Positions 9,124 to 18,060 are shown, counted from the first letter of the stretch. The stretch is 64,000 nucleotides of DNA from Rhizobium subbaraonis (GCF_900220975.1 NZ_OBQD01000012.1:62001-126000); one strand, 5' to 3'. A program made the numbers and translations. The notes: a model not told the origin generated them from the letters alone.

Positions 9124-10070
9124 TTTTCGGGAGTTTCCTCAAGGGCAACAAAAGCATCTCTCAACCCACCCCCCAGACGACCGCTCCCCGACCCGCTGCC
9201 AAGAAGTCGGAAAAGTCACGGATTTCGCCCCTCGGCTCATTCGATGGAAAGACAGTGAGCCTCTATCACTGGACGCCGCGGGAGGCGGGCCAGACCAATT
9301 TCGGCGACGAGCTGGCGCCCTTGCTGGTGCGGCGCATACTGGACCGCAGCGGTCTTGCCGATATCGCCCTCCAACCATCCGGCGATGGGCCGAAACTCTT
9401 GGCGGTCGGCTCGGTGCTGCAGCAGGCACGCGAAGGTGATGTCGTATGGGGGGCCGGCATCAACGGCAAGAGCTGGCCACGCCGTCTGAAGACGATCGAC
9501 AGCCTGCACGTCGCCGCCGTGCGCGGCCCGCTGACGCGGCGCGCGCTCCAACGCTTCGGGTTCGAGGTCCCTGCCGTTTTCGGAGATCCGGGTCTCCTCT
9601 TTCCCGAGCTCTTTCGCGACGAGATCGCGCAGGCCGGCGAGACGGTGAGCAGGAAGTACGGCAAGGCGGACGTCATCTACATTCCGAACCTGAACGACGA
9701 GAGCCTGCTGCCCGAGCGCTTTTCTCATTTGCCCGAGGGCGTGACGCTGGTGTCGCCGACGGCAGCTCCCATCGAGGTTGCGGCGATGGTGGCGCAGGCG
9801 CGGCTGGTGATATCGAGTTCCCTACACGGTCTGGTCTTCGCGGACGCCTGCGGCGTTCCCTGCCGTCCGCATCTGAGCGCCTTCGAGCCCATCTTCAAAT
9901 ATGTGGACTATTTCGAGGGCGTGGGGCGTTCGCAATACGCCTTTCACCTGACGATCGAGGATGCGCTGGAAGCGGCAGATCTCGCTATGGTGCAGATCGA
10001 TACGAGGCCGATCCTGCAGGCCTTTCCCTTCGAGGCGCTCGGGCTTACTCGGCCGCCCGCTTCTCGATGA
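9120..10070 (+). CDS. Polysaccharide pyruvyl transferase family protein
   Basis: A 316-residue single-domain member of the polysaccharide pyruvyl transferase family. After a Pro/Lys-rich, probably disordered N-terminus (residues 10-45) come YHWTPREAGQTNFGDELAPL, LLAVGSVLQ, VWGAGING, VAAVRGPLTRRAL, AVFGDPGLLFPELF and ISSSLHGLVFADACGVP. These match, block by block, the C-terminal third of the 621-residue fusion two genes upstream, so the two domains are paralogous. Such enzymes transfer pyruvate (ketal) to exopolysaccharide sugars. The ATG lies inside the previous stop (ATGA). The 3' end overlaps the convergent permease gene by 26 bases. Confidence 0.85.
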   Translation: MIFGSFLKGNKSISQPTPQTTAPRPAAKKSEKSRISPLGSFDGKTVSLYHWTPREAGQTNFGDELAPLLVRRILDRSGLADIALQPSGDGPKLLAVGSVLQQAREGDVVWGAGINGKSWPRRLKTIDSLHVAAVRGPLTRRALQRFGFEVPAVFGDPGLLFPELFRDEIAQAGETVSRKYGKADVIYIPNLNDESLLPERFSHLPEGVTLVSPTAAPIEVAAMVAQARLVISSSLHGLVFADACGVPCRPHLSAFEPIFKYVDYFEGVGRSQYAFHLTIEDALEAADLAMVQIDTRPILQAFPFEALGLTRPPASR

Positions 10071-11202
10071 TCGGGCTTTCCTCGGTCATCTCCACCTCGC
10101 GCACCCATTCGCGCCAGATGGCGACCAGAAGCGCCATCAGGACCGGCCCGATGAACAGGCCGAGGAAGCCCATCGTCTTCACGCCGCCGATGAGGCCGAA
10201 GAACGTCGGCAGGAAAGGCAACTTGATCGGCCCGCCGACCAGCTTCGGACGCAGCGTCTTGTCGACAATAAAGAGCTCGATTGAGCCCCACAAGAACAGT
10301 GCTATGCCCGCGAACGGCGAACCGCTGGAGACGAGATAGATCGACACGAGCGAAAACGCCAAGGGCGCGCCGCCGGGAAAGAGCGCCATCAGGCCCGTGA
10401 TCACGCCCAGCGTGACGGCGGACGGCACGCCCGCGACCCAGTAGGCGATGCCGAGCACGATGCCCTCACCGATCGCGATCAGCGTCATGCCGGTCACGGT
10501 GGAACTGATCGTGGCTGGAACGATGCGGGAGATCCGCTCCCACCGCATCGGCAGGATGCGTTCGCCAATCGCATCCACCTGTCGCATGAAGCTCTCTCCG
10601 TCGCGATAGATGAAGAACAGAGCGATCAGCATGAAGAGCATGGTGAGCAGCAGATGGAACGCGGCGCCGCCGGCGGCAAGCGCGACGCGGTAGATGTTGC
10701 CGATGTTCGCGCCGCTGACGATCTGGCTCAGCTCGCCGATTGCGCCGGGGTGATCCAGGAGCTGTGTCCAGCGGTTCGCCATCCACTCGCCGACGACAGG
10801 CAGCGCCCGGATCCATTCCGGCACCGGGGCGCCCGTCTTGTTCATCGCCACCGCCCAGCCGATCCACTCGCGCACCTCCTGGAATGCGTAAGTGACCGCA
10901 AACATTATCGGCACGACGATGAATGTCAGGATCAGCAGGATGGCGATGGCGGCGGCCAGCGTCCTCCTCCCGCCGAGCGCTCCGCGAAGCCTGCAGAACA
11001 GCGGCCAGCTGGCCGTTGCGATCACCAGGGCGGCGAGCACCGGCACGACAAAGCCGTAGAAGAAATAGATTCCGGCTACGATGACGAGCAGCAGCAGCCA
11101 GCGGGCGGCGGAGATGGAGGAGATCAGGGCCACGCCCGACGCGCGGGCGGCGCCCAGCAGCCGGGGTTCCGGACGAAGATTGCGCAGTTGGGGCTCGTGC
11201 AC
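10045..11202 (-). CDS. AI-2E family transporter
   Basis: A 385-residue multispanning protein of the AI-2E (formerly UPF0118/PerM) family. Two tight N-terminal helices (about 27-75) are followed by a helix near 85-110, then a polar periplasmic segment (EWIRALPVVGEWMANRWTQL). A set of C-terminal helices carries the family motifs FFIYRDGESFMRQV, IAYWVAGVPSAVTLGVITG, LFPGGAPLAF and FLPTFFGLIGGVKTMGFLGLFIGPV. Members include quorum-signal exporters and Na+/H+ antiporters, so the cargo is unknown. The GTG start at 11202 was preferred because GAGGAG sits 7 bases upstream. Longer readings to 11481 cross the divergent cyclo-ligase gene. Confidence 0.85.
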   Translation of the reverse strand: MHEPQLRNLRPEPRLLGAARASGVALISSISAARWLLLLVIVAGIYFFYGFVVPVLAALVIATASWPLFCRLRGALGGRRTLAAAIAILLILTFIVVPIMFAVTYAFQEVREWIGWAVAMNKTGAPVPEWIRALPVVGEWMANRWTQLLDHPGAIGELSQIVSGANIGNIYRVALAAGGAAFHLLLTMLFMLIALFFIYRDGESFMRQVDAIGERILPMRWERISRIVPATISSTVTGMTLIAIGEGIVLGIAYWVAGVPSAVTLGVITGLMALFPGGAPLAFSLVSIYLVSSGSPFAGIALFLWGSIELFIVDKTLRPKLVGGPIKLPFLPTFFGLIGGVKTMGFLGLFIGPVLMALLVAIWREWVREVEMTEESPIIEKRAAE

Positions 11203-11354
11203 CGTGTAACTCCTCTCGATGCGGCTCCGCACTTGTCGCACTCTCGGGACGCATTGGCTTATATCGTGATAACAGTGTCTGATGTCATCGCAAAGAAAAG
11301 CTTGCGTGTGCGACTTTTTTTTGGGTTTCGTGCACGTCAAGGGGAACGGACCCG

Positions 11355-11969
11355 ATGCGGGACGAGCATATCCGTGGCATGGCCGGCGTTGACGCGTACA
11401 CATCGCACGGCGTTGCCAAATTGGCAGCCTGGCGGACGAGCGAGCGTACGCGGCTGATCGCCGAACGCCTGTCCGGTTCACCCGAAAGTCGGCTTGCGGC
11501 GTCTTCCGTCATCCTCAAGCGCCTGCGCGAGACGGTCGGCGCGATGGACGGCAGGCGGGTCAGTCTCTACTGGCCATTCCGCGGCGAACCGGACCTTCGC
11601 CCATGGATCGAGGAGTTCTGGCAGGCGGGCGGCGTGGCGCTTCTTCCGGTGGTCGTTGAAAAGCGGCAACCGTTGCAATTCCGAAGCTGGCGGACAGGCG
11701 AACCGCTTGCGCGCGGCATATGGGACATCCCCATACCCGCCGGGGGAGAGGTGCTCGAGCCTGATATCGTCGTGGCTCCGCTTGTCGGCTACGACCCTGC
11801 CCTCTACCGGCTCGGTTATGGCGGCGGCTTCTTCGACCGTACGCTGGCGGCACTGCAGCGAAAGCCGCTTGCGATCGGGGTCGGCTACGGCAGCCAGAAG
11901 ATCGCCACGATCCGCCCGCAGGCACACGACATCCCCATGGACGTCATAATAGCGACCGACCTCGGCTGA
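11355..11969 (+). CDS. fthC: 5-formyltetrahydrofolate cyclo-ligase
   Basis: A 204-residue protein with the family signature LGYGGGFFDRTL near residue 156 and upstream blocks VSLYWPFRGEPDLRPW, PIPAGGEVLEPDIVVAPLVGYD and the C-terminal PMDVIIATD. The enzyme uses ATP to convert 5-formyl-THF into 5,10-methenyl-THF, salvaging a folate storage form in the cytoplasm. The ATG at 11355 has a modest AGGGGA site about 10 bases upstream. It is divergent from the permease gene. In many proteobacteria this gene follows 6S RNA; I do not see a convincing 6S RNA in the 152-bp gap here. Confidence 0.9.
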   Translation: MRDEHIRGMAGVDAYTSHGVAKLAAWRTSERTRLIAERLSGSPESRLAASSVILKRLRETVGAMDGRRVSLYWPFRGEPDLRPWIEEFWQAGGVALLPVVVEKRQPLQFRSWRTGEPLARGIWDIPIPAGGEVLEPDIVVAPLVGYDPALYRLGYGGGFFDRTLAALQRKPLAIGVGYGSQKIATIRPQAHDIPMDVIIATDLG

Positions 11970-11981
11970 CCGGCGGCGACG

Positions 11982-12407
11982 TCATCGCGGCACGCAGATC
12001 ACGCGCGGTCCGCCGCCGAACGGCTGGTAGGTGTTGTCCGACAGGCGGTAGCTGCGATAACGGTTGGCACACCAGCTCTGTGCGGTCATGCCGTAGACGG
12101 GGGCCCGCGGGCCGACGGTCACGTCTCCCAGCATCTCACCGGTGCCGAACACGGCGCGCGGATACCAATAGCCGTTGGGGTGGCGATAGTAGCCTTCGCG
12201 ATAGGTGGCATAGCCGCGCGTACCGCGATAAAGCGGCGGCCTGCGCAGGGCATCCACGGGGTCGCGTCCACCAAACATATCGACCGGATCCTGGCCGACG
12301 ACGACGGGGCCGTTGCGCGGGCGCAAGGCATCGATCGCAACCGCAGGCACTGCGGTCGCAAGCGACAGGCCGAAAAGCAGGAATGCGGATTTTGACCAAA
12401 GAGCCAT
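11982..12407 (-). CDS. BA14K-like exported small protein
   Basis: A 141-residue protein with a signal peptide (hydrophobic residues about 6-23, ending AVPAVA). Its C-terminal WCANRYRSYRLSDNTYQPF followed by a terminal Cys-Val-Pro-Arg closely follows the BA14K family pattern (Cys, YRSY, Asn-Thr-Tyr, final Cys). The middle is Tyr/Arg/Gly-rich (YRGTRGYATYREGYYRHP). BA14K proteins were first described as immunoreactive lectin-like proteins in Brucella and are widespread in Rhizobiales; the physiological role is unsettled. The start at 12407 is chosen for GAGGAG 7 bases upstream and the immediate signal peptide. It is convergent with the cyclo-ligase gene, leaving 12 bases between stops. Confidence 0.8.
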   Translation of the reverse strand: MALWSKSAFLLFGLSLATAVPAVAIDALRPRNGPVVVGQDPVDMFGGRDPVDALRRPPLYRGTRGYATYREGYYRHPNGYWYPRAVFGTGEMLGDVTVGPRAPVYGMTAQSWCANRYRSYRLSDNTYQPFGGGPRVICVPR

Positions 12408-12521
12408 GACGCCACTCCTCGAGGGCAGCTGATCCATATTCTCACGCGGGGCCGGCTGTTTCCAGTCCGCTTCGAAGCGTGTCGCAGCATCACGGCCAGA
12501 ATCCGGACAGACATTCACAAT

Positions 12522-12539
12522 ATTGACGTTTACGTCAAT
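12522..12539. promoter_or_regulatory. Palindromic operator candidate upstream of fadD
   Basis: ATTGACG-TTTA-CGTCAAT: 7-base arms are perfectly complementary around a 4-base centre, in the divergent region between the BA14K-like gene and fadD, about 130 bases before the fadD ATG. The form resembles operators of MerR-family acyl-CoA/branched-chain catabolism regulators (LiuR type). The regulator assignment is inference. Confidence 0.45.
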
Positions 12540-12670
12540 GTTATCTAGCAATTGGGGTTGAAGCCATGGTCCAAAGGCATCATGCTGCCGGCGTCGGGGA
12601 AGTTGGAGGAACGCTCCCGGACGCATAAATGGGGCCATGGGCGAACAGACGACTGGGAGGAATCGCATTC

Positions 12671-14371
12671 ATGTCAGCAAGCGTCGAGGGTCGGACCGCC
12701 ACCATTCCCGAAAGGATCTGGCTGGCCTCATATCCTTCCGGATTTCCGGCAGAGATTCCTCCGCTGGCCTATGAATCGATCGGTGCGGCGCTGGAGCATT
12801 TCTGCGCCGTCCATGGGGAGCGCCCGGCCTTCATCAGCATGGGCAAGAGCCTGAGCTTTCGCGGCCTCGAAGCGCAATCGGCCAGGATCGGCGCGTGGCT
12901 GCAGTCACGCGGGCTCTCCAAGGGTGACCGCGTGGCGGTGATGATGCCGAACATCTTGCAGAACCCGGTGGTCGTCTACGGGATCCTGCGTGCCGGCTTC
13001 ACCGTGGTCAACGTCAACCCGCTCTATACCCCGCGGGAGCTGGAGCACCAGTTGAACGATGCCGGTGCAAAGGTGCTGTTCGTGCTGGAGAACTTCGCCC
13101 ACACCGTGCAGCAGGTCGTCGCCAGGACGCAGGTTCAGGACGTCGTCGTGTGCAGCATGGGCGACATGCTCGGCCTCAAGGGCCACATGGTCAATCTCGT
13201 GGTGCGCCGGATCAAGAAGCTGGTGCCCATGTGGTCGCTGCCGGGCCATCATACCTTCAAGGCCGTGATGGCGGCAGGTGCCGGAAAGACGCTTGCAGCC
13301 CCCAACGTTACCCGTACCGACATCGCCTTCCTGCAATATACCGGCGGCACCACCGGCGTTTCCAAGGGGGCAATGCTCACGCACGCCAACCTGCTGTCGA
13401 ACATGGAACAGATGGGCCTGTGGCTGGAAACGGCCTTCATCGGCAAGAAGCGGCCCGAGCAATTGGTCTTTCTCTGCGCGCTGCCGCTCTATCACATCTT
13501 CGCACTGACGGTGAACTCGCTCGCCGGCCTTCTGACCGGGGCGACGAACATCCTGATCGCCAACCCGCGCGACATCCCTTCGCTCGTGAAGGACATGGCC
13601 ACTTACAAGGTCAACGTCTTTCCCGGACTCAACACGCTGTTCAACGCGCTGATGAACAATCCGGATTTTCAGAAAGTCGATTTTTCCAACCTGGCGCTCA
13701 CCTTCGGCGGCGGCATGTCGGTGCAGCGGCCGGTCGCCGAACGCTGGCGAAAAATGACCGGCTGCCCGATCGCGGAAGGCTACGGGCTTTCCGAAACCTC
13801 GCCGGTTGCGACCGCAAACCGGCTGGACACATCCGAATTCACCGGCACGATCGGCATGCCGATCCCCTCCACCGACGTGGACATTCGCAACGATGAAGGG
13901 GCTTCGTTGCCGATCGGCGAGATCGGTGAAATCTGCATCCGCGGGCCGCAGGTGATGGCCGGATACTGGAACCGTCCCGACGAGACCGCCAAGGTGATGA
14001 CCGCCGACGGCTTCTTCCGCACCGGCGACATCGGCTTCATGAACGAGCAGGGCCTGATCAAGATCGTGGACCGGAAGAAAGACATGATCCTGGTATCCGG
14101 ATTCAACGTCTTCCCCAACGAGGTCGAAGAGGTGGCGATGACGCTTGCGGGCGTGCTGGAGTGCGCTGCGATCGGCGTTCCCGACGAGCATTCCGGCGAG
14201 GCCGTGAAGCTGTTCGTCGTGCGCAAGGACCCGAACCTGACCGAAGCTGACGTCAGGGCCCATTGCGCAGACAACCTGACCAACTACAAGCGCCCGCGCT
14301 ACATCGAATTCCGCAACGAGCTGCCGAAATCCAATGTCGGCAAGATCCTCCGCCGGGAGTTGCGGCCGTAG
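12671..14371 (+). CDS. fadD: Long-chain fatty-acid-CoA ligase
   Basis: A 566-residue adenylate-forming enzyme. The AMP-binding motif YTGGTTGVSKGAMLTHANL is near residue 220, the second core motif GYGLSETSP near 370, and the FACS signature DRKKDMILVSGFNVFPNEVEE near 470. The catalytic Lys lies near the C-terminus (KSNVGKILRREL). Length and motifs fit FadD, which activates long-chain fatty acids to acyl-CoA at the inner membrane for beta-oxidation or lipid synthesis. The ATG at 12671 has GGAGG 10 bases upstream; a start at 12629 would add 14 residues. It lies downstream of a palindrome that may be an operator for acyl-CoA catabolism. pgi follows after 144 bp. Confidence 0.93.
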   Translation: MSASVEGRTATIPERIWLASYPSGFPAEIPPLAYESIGAALEHFCAVHGERPAFISMGKSLSFRGLEAQSARIGAWLQSRGLSKGDRVAVMMPNILQNPVVVYGILRAGFTVVNVNPLYTPRELEHQLNDAGAKVLFVLENFAHTVQQVVARTQVQDVVVCSMGDMLGLKGHMVNLVVRRIKKLVPMWSLPGHHTFKAVMAAGAGKTLAAPNVTRTDIAFLQYTGGTTGVSKGAMLTHANLLSNMEQMGLWLETAFIGKKRPEQLVFLCALPLYHIFALTVNSLAGLLTGATNILIANPRDIPSLVKDMATYKVNVFPGLNTLFNALMNNPDFQKVDFSNLALTFGGGMSVQRPVAERWRKMTGCPIAEGYGLSETSPVATANRLDTSEFTGTIGMPIPSTDVDIRNDEGASLPIGEIGEICIRGPQVMAGYWNRPDETAKVMTADGFFRTGDIGFMNEQGLIKIVDRKKDMILVSGFNVFPNEVEEVAMTLAGVLECAAIGVPDEHSGEAVKLFVVRKDPNLTEADVRAHCADNLTNYKRPRYIEFRNELPKSNVGKILRRELRP

Positions 14372-14388
14372 TTCGGAGCGGCGACATA

Positions 14389-14400
14389 TAAATCGATTTA
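14389..14400. promoter_or_regulatory. TAAATCGATTTA palindrome upstream of pgi
   Basis: A perfect 12-bp palindrome 115 bases upstream of the pgi ATG. Nearly the same element lies just before the fructokinase gene at 17166-17179. AT-rich palindromes centred on CG are typical LacI-family operators. A shared sugar-metabolism regulator is inferred. Confidence 0.45.
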
Positions 14401-14515
14401 AAAAACGGTCTGAAAAGCGGCCGCATCCGCCTGAAAGCGAGAGGCTGCCCTTGATTCGCCTCATGCAAACCGCCTAGTTATCGCACCAGCCATGTTGCGA
14501 TGCAGGGAGAGTACC

Positions 14516-16141
14516 ATGAACGCGCTTGTCGAAACGCTGAAAGCAACCGTAGCGGACACCGACGCCACCAACATTCGCGGCGCCTTCGCCGCCGACCCGC
14601 AACGCTTCTCCCGCTTCAGCGTTTCGCTTGACGACTTCCTGTTCGACTTCTCCAAGTGCGCGGTGAACGACAAGGTGCTCGACGGGCTCGAAGCACTCGC
14701 CAAGGAAGGCGGCGTCGAGAAGAAGCGCGATGCGATGTTTGCGGGCGAGAAAATCAACATCACCGAAGATCGCGCCGTCCTGCATACCGCATTGCGAAAC
14801 CGCTCCAATGTGCCGGTCCTTGTCGACGGCAAGGATGTGATGCCCGACGTCAACGCGGTGCTGGAGGCTATGGGCGCCTTTGCGGATGGTATCCGCTCGG
14901 GCGCGCTTGCGGGTGCGACCGGCAAGAAGATCACCGATGTCGTCAACATCGGCATCGGCGGCTCTGACCTCGGCCCGGTGATGGCGACGCTGGCGCTTGC
15001 TCCTTATCACGACGGCCCCCGGCTGCATTTCGTCTCCAACATCGACGGCGCGCACATCGCCGATACGCTGAAGACGCTGGACGCCGAGACGACGCTGTTC
15101 ATCGTCGCCTCCAAGACTTTCACGACGATCGAGACGATGACCAACGCCGATACGGCGCGCAGGTTCATCGCCGGCAAGCTGGGCGAAGCAGCCGTCGGCC
15201 ACCATTTCTGCGCGGTCTCCACCGCACTCGACAAGGTCGCCGCCTTCGGCATCGCCGGCGAGCGCGTGTTCGGCTTCTGGGACTGGGTCGGCGGCCGGTA
15301 CTCGATCTGGTCGGCGATCGGGCTGCCGCTGATGATCGCGATTGGCAAGGAAAACTTTGGCCAGTTCCTCGCCGGCGGCCATGCGATCGACAACCATTTC
15401 CGCAGCGCGCCGTTCCGCCAGAACATTCCCATGCTGCTTGGCCTGATCGGCTTCTACCACCGCAACGTGCTCGGCTACCCCTCTCGCGCAATCCTGCCCT
15501 ACGACCAACGGCTCCTGCGCTTCCCGGCCTATCTGCAGCAACTCGACATGGAATCGAACGGCAAGTCGGTAACAATGGACAGCACGCCGGTGGACGGGAA
15601 GACGGGGCCTGTCGTCTGGGGCGAACCCGGCACCAACGGCCAGCACGCCTTCTACCAGCTGATCCACCAGGGCACCGACCTGATCCCGGCCGAATTCATG
15701 ATCGCCGCCAACGGCCACGAGAAGGATCTGCGTCACCAGCACGAGCTTCTGATCGCCAACTGCCTGGCCCAGTCCGAAGCGCTGATGAAGGGCCGCACGT
15801 TCGACGAAGCAAAGGCGCAGCTGACCTCCAAGGGCGTGGACGAAGCCAAGGCCGACAAGATCGCGCCGCACCGGGTCTTTTCGGGCAACCGCCCGTCGAT
15901 TACGATGGTCTACGACGAACTCACCCCATTCGCGCTCGGCCGCCTGATCGCGCTCTACGAGCACCGCGTCTTCGTCGAAGGCGCCCTCTTCAACATCAAC
16001 TCCTTCGATCAGTGGGGCGTGGAGCTCGGCAAGGAGCTGGCGACCGGCCTGCTGCCGGTGGTGGAAGGCAAAGAAAGTGCCGCCGGGCACGATTCCTCGA
16101 CGGCTGGCCTCGTGGCCGCGCTGCTGAAGGCTGCGAAGTAA
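14516..16141 (+). CDS. pgi: Glucose-6-phosphate isomerase
   Basis: A 541-residue enzyme interconverting glucose-6-phosphate and fructose-6-phosphate. Family signatures are clear: [15 protein letters not shown] near residue 143, [13 protein letters not shown] near 260, and the C-terminal signature [14 protein letters not shown] near 497. Length matches other proteobacterial Pgi proteins. The ATG at 14516 has AGGGAGA 5 bases upstream and excludes eight extra residues of an upstream reading. It is convergent with the fructokinase-like gene, with a GC-rich hairpin between them. The pair suggests fructose phosphate produced by the kinase can enter the Entner-Doudoroff route via glucose-6-phosphate. 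Confidence 0.95.
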   Translation: MNALVETLKATVADTDATNIRGAFAADPQRFSRFSVSLDDFLFDFSKCAVNDKVLDGLEALAKEGGVEKKRDAMFAGEKINITEDRAVLHTALRNRSNVPVLVDGKDVMPDVNAVLEAMGAFADGIRSGALAGATGKKITDVVNIGIGGSDLGPVMATLALAPYHDGPRLHFVSNIDGAHIADTLKTLDAETTLFIVASKTFTTIETMTNADTARRFIAGKLGEAAVGHHFCAVSTALDKVAAFGIAGERVFGFWDWVGGRYSIWSAIGLPLMIAIGKENFGQFLAGGHAIDNHFRSAPFRQNIPMLLGLIGFYHRNVLGYPSRAILPYDQRLLRFPAYLQQLDMESNGKSVTMDSTPVDGKTGPVVWGEPGTNGQHAFYQLIHQGTDLIPAEFMIAANGHEKDLRHQHELLIANCLAQSEALMKGRTFDEAKAQLTSKGVDEAKADKIAPHRVFSGNRPSITMVYDELTPFALGRLIALYEHRVFVEGALFNINSFDQWGVELGKELATGLLPVVEGKESAAGHDSSTAGLVAALLKAAK

Positions 16142-16170
16142 GAAGGTCTATCCAACCTCCGACTTGTTTT

Positions 16171-16189
16171 CTCCCCGCCTGTCGGGGAG
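16171..16189. terminator. Hairpin between convergent pgi and fructokinase genes
   Basis: CTCCCCG / CGGGGAG form a perfect 7-bp stem with loop CCTGT. TTGTTTT precedes the stem on the plus strand, which would give an A-rich-then-hairpin layout for minus-strand transcripts. The same core recurs at 18012-18029 and, in variant form, at 62531-62556. Confidence 0.5.
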
Positions 16190-16216
16190 AGAAGCCGGGT
16201 CTCGGAACGACCGGGC

Positions 16217-17143
16217 CTAAAGCCCGATCTCTCTCGCCCAGGGGGGATTTGCGCCGGCGCGCGAGACAGTGACGGCAGCGGCCTTCGCACCAAGCGCAAG
16301 GGCGTTCCCGATCTGCTGCTCGTCCAGCCTCGCCACCTGCGCCTTCGTCAACAGGTTCTGCATCTTCAGGGACGCAAGGATGCCGGCGTCGAAAGTATCG
16401 CCGGCACCAACCGTGTCCACCACCGAGACGCGCTCACTCGGCACGGTGACCTTATGGCGTTCGGTGTAACCCACCGCCCCCTCCGCGCCGCGGGTCACCA
16501 CGACCAGCTTGGCGCCCTGGTGCAGCCAGTGCCGCGCCAGCGTTTCCTCATCTCCCTCGAGGCCGAACCAGGCAAGATCCTCGTCGGAAAACTTGACGAT
16601 GTCTGACATGGACGCCATGCGGCGGATACGGGCCAGATGCGCGTCCTTGTCCTTGATGAAACCGGGACGGATATTCGGGTCAAGCGAGATGACGCGCGCG
16701 GTCTGCTCGCGCTGCATCAGCGCTTCGTAGGTGGAGCCGCAAGGTTCGGGGATAAGGCTGATCGCGCCGAAGTGCAGCGCTTCGCACTCTTCGCCGAGCA
16801 CGGGCAGGTCGTCCTGTCCGATCATCCGGCCTGCAGTGTTCTCGTCATAGAAGGCGTAAGTTGCATGCCCGTCCACCAGCTTGACGAAGGCTATGGTGGT
16901 CGGTCGGGAAAGCGTGGCGCAATAGCTGAAATCGACGTCGCTCCTGCGCAGCGTGTCACGCAGCAGGTCGCCCATCATGTCGTCGGAGAGGCCGGTAAAA
17001 AAGCCGGCGGGTACGCCGAGGCGGCCGAGCGCGATCGCGGTATTGAAGATCGCGCCGCCGGCGTAGGGCGCGTAGGCGTCCTCGCCAAGCGTCGATTGAC
17101 GCGGCAGCATGTCGATCAACGCTTCGCCACAACACAGGATCAT
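16217..17143 (-). CDS. frk: PfkB-family carbohydrate kinase, probable fructokinase
   Basis: A 308-residue ribokinase-like sugar kinase. The N-terminus MILCCGEALIDMLP and the segment YAPYAGGAIFNTAIALGRLG match the first PfkB signature. The second signature, VVDTVGAGDTFDAGILA near residue 245, contains the catalytic Asp and anion hole. VISLDPNIRPGF is typical of fructokinases. It phosphorylates fructose (or a related sugar) with ATP. The ATG at 17143 has GGAGGAGG 5 bases upstream; a reading from 17170 adds nine residues without support. An ATCGATT palindrome lies 23 bases upstream. Its pairing with pgi supports a fructose assignment, though other hexoses cannot be excluded. Confidence 0.85.
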   Translation of the reverse strand: MILCCGEALIDMLPRQSTLGEDAYAPYAGGAIFNTAIALGRLGVPAGFFTGLSDDMMGDLLRDTLRRSDVDFSYCATLSRPTTIAFVKLVDGHATYAFYDENTAGRMIGQDDLPVLGEECEALHFGAISLIPEPCGSTYEALMQREQTARVISLDPNIRPGFIKDKDAHLARIRRMASMSDIVKFSDEDLAWFGLEGDEETLARHWLHQGAKLVVVTRGAEGAVGYTERHKVTVPSERVSVVDTVGAGDTFDAGILASLKMQNLLTKAQVARLDEQQIGNALALGAKAAAVTVSRAGANPPWAREIGL

Positions 17144-17165
17144 GAATGCCTCCTCCGAACGTTCA

Positions 17166-17179
17166 TTCAATCGATTTAA
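17166..17179. promoter_or_regulatory. ATCGATT palindrome upstream of the fructokinase gene
   Basis: TTCAATCGATTTAA is a near-perfect palindrome (one mismatched pair), starting 23 bases upstream of the ATG at 17143. It matches the element in front of pgi (14389-14400). The position close to the start is suited to repression. Confidence 0.45.
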
Positions 17180-17212
17180 ACGAGCATAGCGGAAAATGCC
17201 AGCGGCTTTCGC

Positions 17213-17911
17213 TCAGCTGGTCGGCAACGCGCTGACGCCGCCATGCTCCGACGACCAGAGCAGGGGCGCATTCAGGAACGCCTCCACCGAGCTCAGGGTC
17301 GCCTCGTCGAACAGCTTCTGCGACCGCGCGACGGCCAGAACCTGGCGCCAGGTGGAGACGTGATGGAGCTTGACCTTGCCGTTGGCGAAGCGGGCTTCGG
17401 CTTCCGGGAAGATGCCGTAGAAGAACAGGGCCATGCCATGATCGACGACGCCGCCTGCGGCCCGGATCGCATCGATGAAGGTGAACATCGAGCCGCCGGC
17501 CGTCGTCAGGTCCTCGATGACGAGCACGCGCGCGCCTTCCCGCATTTCGCCCTCGATCTGCGCATTCCGGCCATGCCCCTTCGGCTTCTTGCGGACATAG
17601 ACCATCGGCAGAGCCAGACGATCGGCCAGGAGTGCTGCGAAGGGGATGCCCGCAGTCTCGCCGCCGGCGACGACATCGAACTGCTCGAAGCCGGCATCGC
17701 GCGTGATCGTGGCGGCGGCGAATTCCATCACGGCCGAGCGGATGCGCGGATAGGACAGAAGCTTGCGGCAGTCGATGTAGACCGGGCTCGCCATGCCCGA
17801 CGCGAGCTTGTAGGGCTCCTCCGGCCGGAAGTGCACCGCCTTGATTTCCCACAGCATGCGGGCGAGCAGCTCCGCCATGGTATCGCGTTCCGGGAACGAA
17901 TTGGAAAACAT
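17213..17911 (-). CDS. pyrE: Orotate phosphoribosyltransferase
   Basis: A 232-residue cytoplasmic enzyme of UMP synthesis that joins orotate to PRPP. The PRPP-binding motif is [14 protein letters not shown] near residue 132. The orotate-binding region [10 protein letters not shown] and the loop [15 protein letters not shown] (with the catalytic Lys/Arg-rich flexible loop) are present. The length is that of the rhizobial form. The ATG at 17911 is preceded by GGGAGAGG; an alternative ATG eleven codons in (MAELLARM) is possible. It lies just upstream of the fructokinase gene on the same strand, but the 69-bp gap contains that gene's operator-like palindrome, so they may be separately controlled. 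Confidence 0.93.
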   Translation of the reverse strand: MFSNSFPERDTMAELLARMLWEIKAVHFRPEEPYKLASGMASPVYIDCRKLLSYPRIRSAVMEFAAATITRDAGFEQFDVVAGGETAGIPFAALLADRLALPMVYVRKKPKGHGRNAQIEGEMREGARVLVIEDLTTAGGSMFTFIDAIRAAGGVVDHGMALFFYGIFPEAEARFANGKVKLHHVSTWRQVLAVARSQKLFDEATLSSVEAFLNAPLLWSSEHGGVSALPTS

Positions 17912-18004
17912 TGTCGCCTCTCCCTGCTGGCCGTTTTGCAGCGCATAGCAGGTGAAGGCGCCAGATGCCAGCCGATGGGCACCCGAACCTGGCGGACACG
18001 CAAC

Positions 18005-18029
18005 AAAAAAACTCCCCGCGGACGGGGAG
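18005..18029 (-). terminator. Intrinsic terminator of the DoxX gene
   Basis: On the minus strand a perfect CTCCCCG/CGGGGAG stem (7 bp, 4-base loop, 18012-18029) is followed by seven T residues (18011 down to 18005). It lies 32 bases beyond the DoxX stop. This is a textbook rho-independent terminator. Confidence 0.85.
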
Positions 18030-18060
18030 GTTCGAAGGACGTTTCGGCTATGCGGGTCGA

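Noticed and set aside
11289-11322. Hairpin plus eight T residues as a terminator
   Set aside because: The stem is only about 5 bp and is 8 bases away from the T-tract, and no upstream plus-strand gene needs it.
11203-11354. Possible 6S RNA gene upstream of fthC
   Set aside because: The location would fit, but the 152-bp gap does not form the long closing stem with central bubble, and the permease start limits the space.
14474-16090. 538-residue open frame antisense to pgi
   Set aside because: Pgi on the plus strand has complete signatures; the minus-strand product is a shadow.
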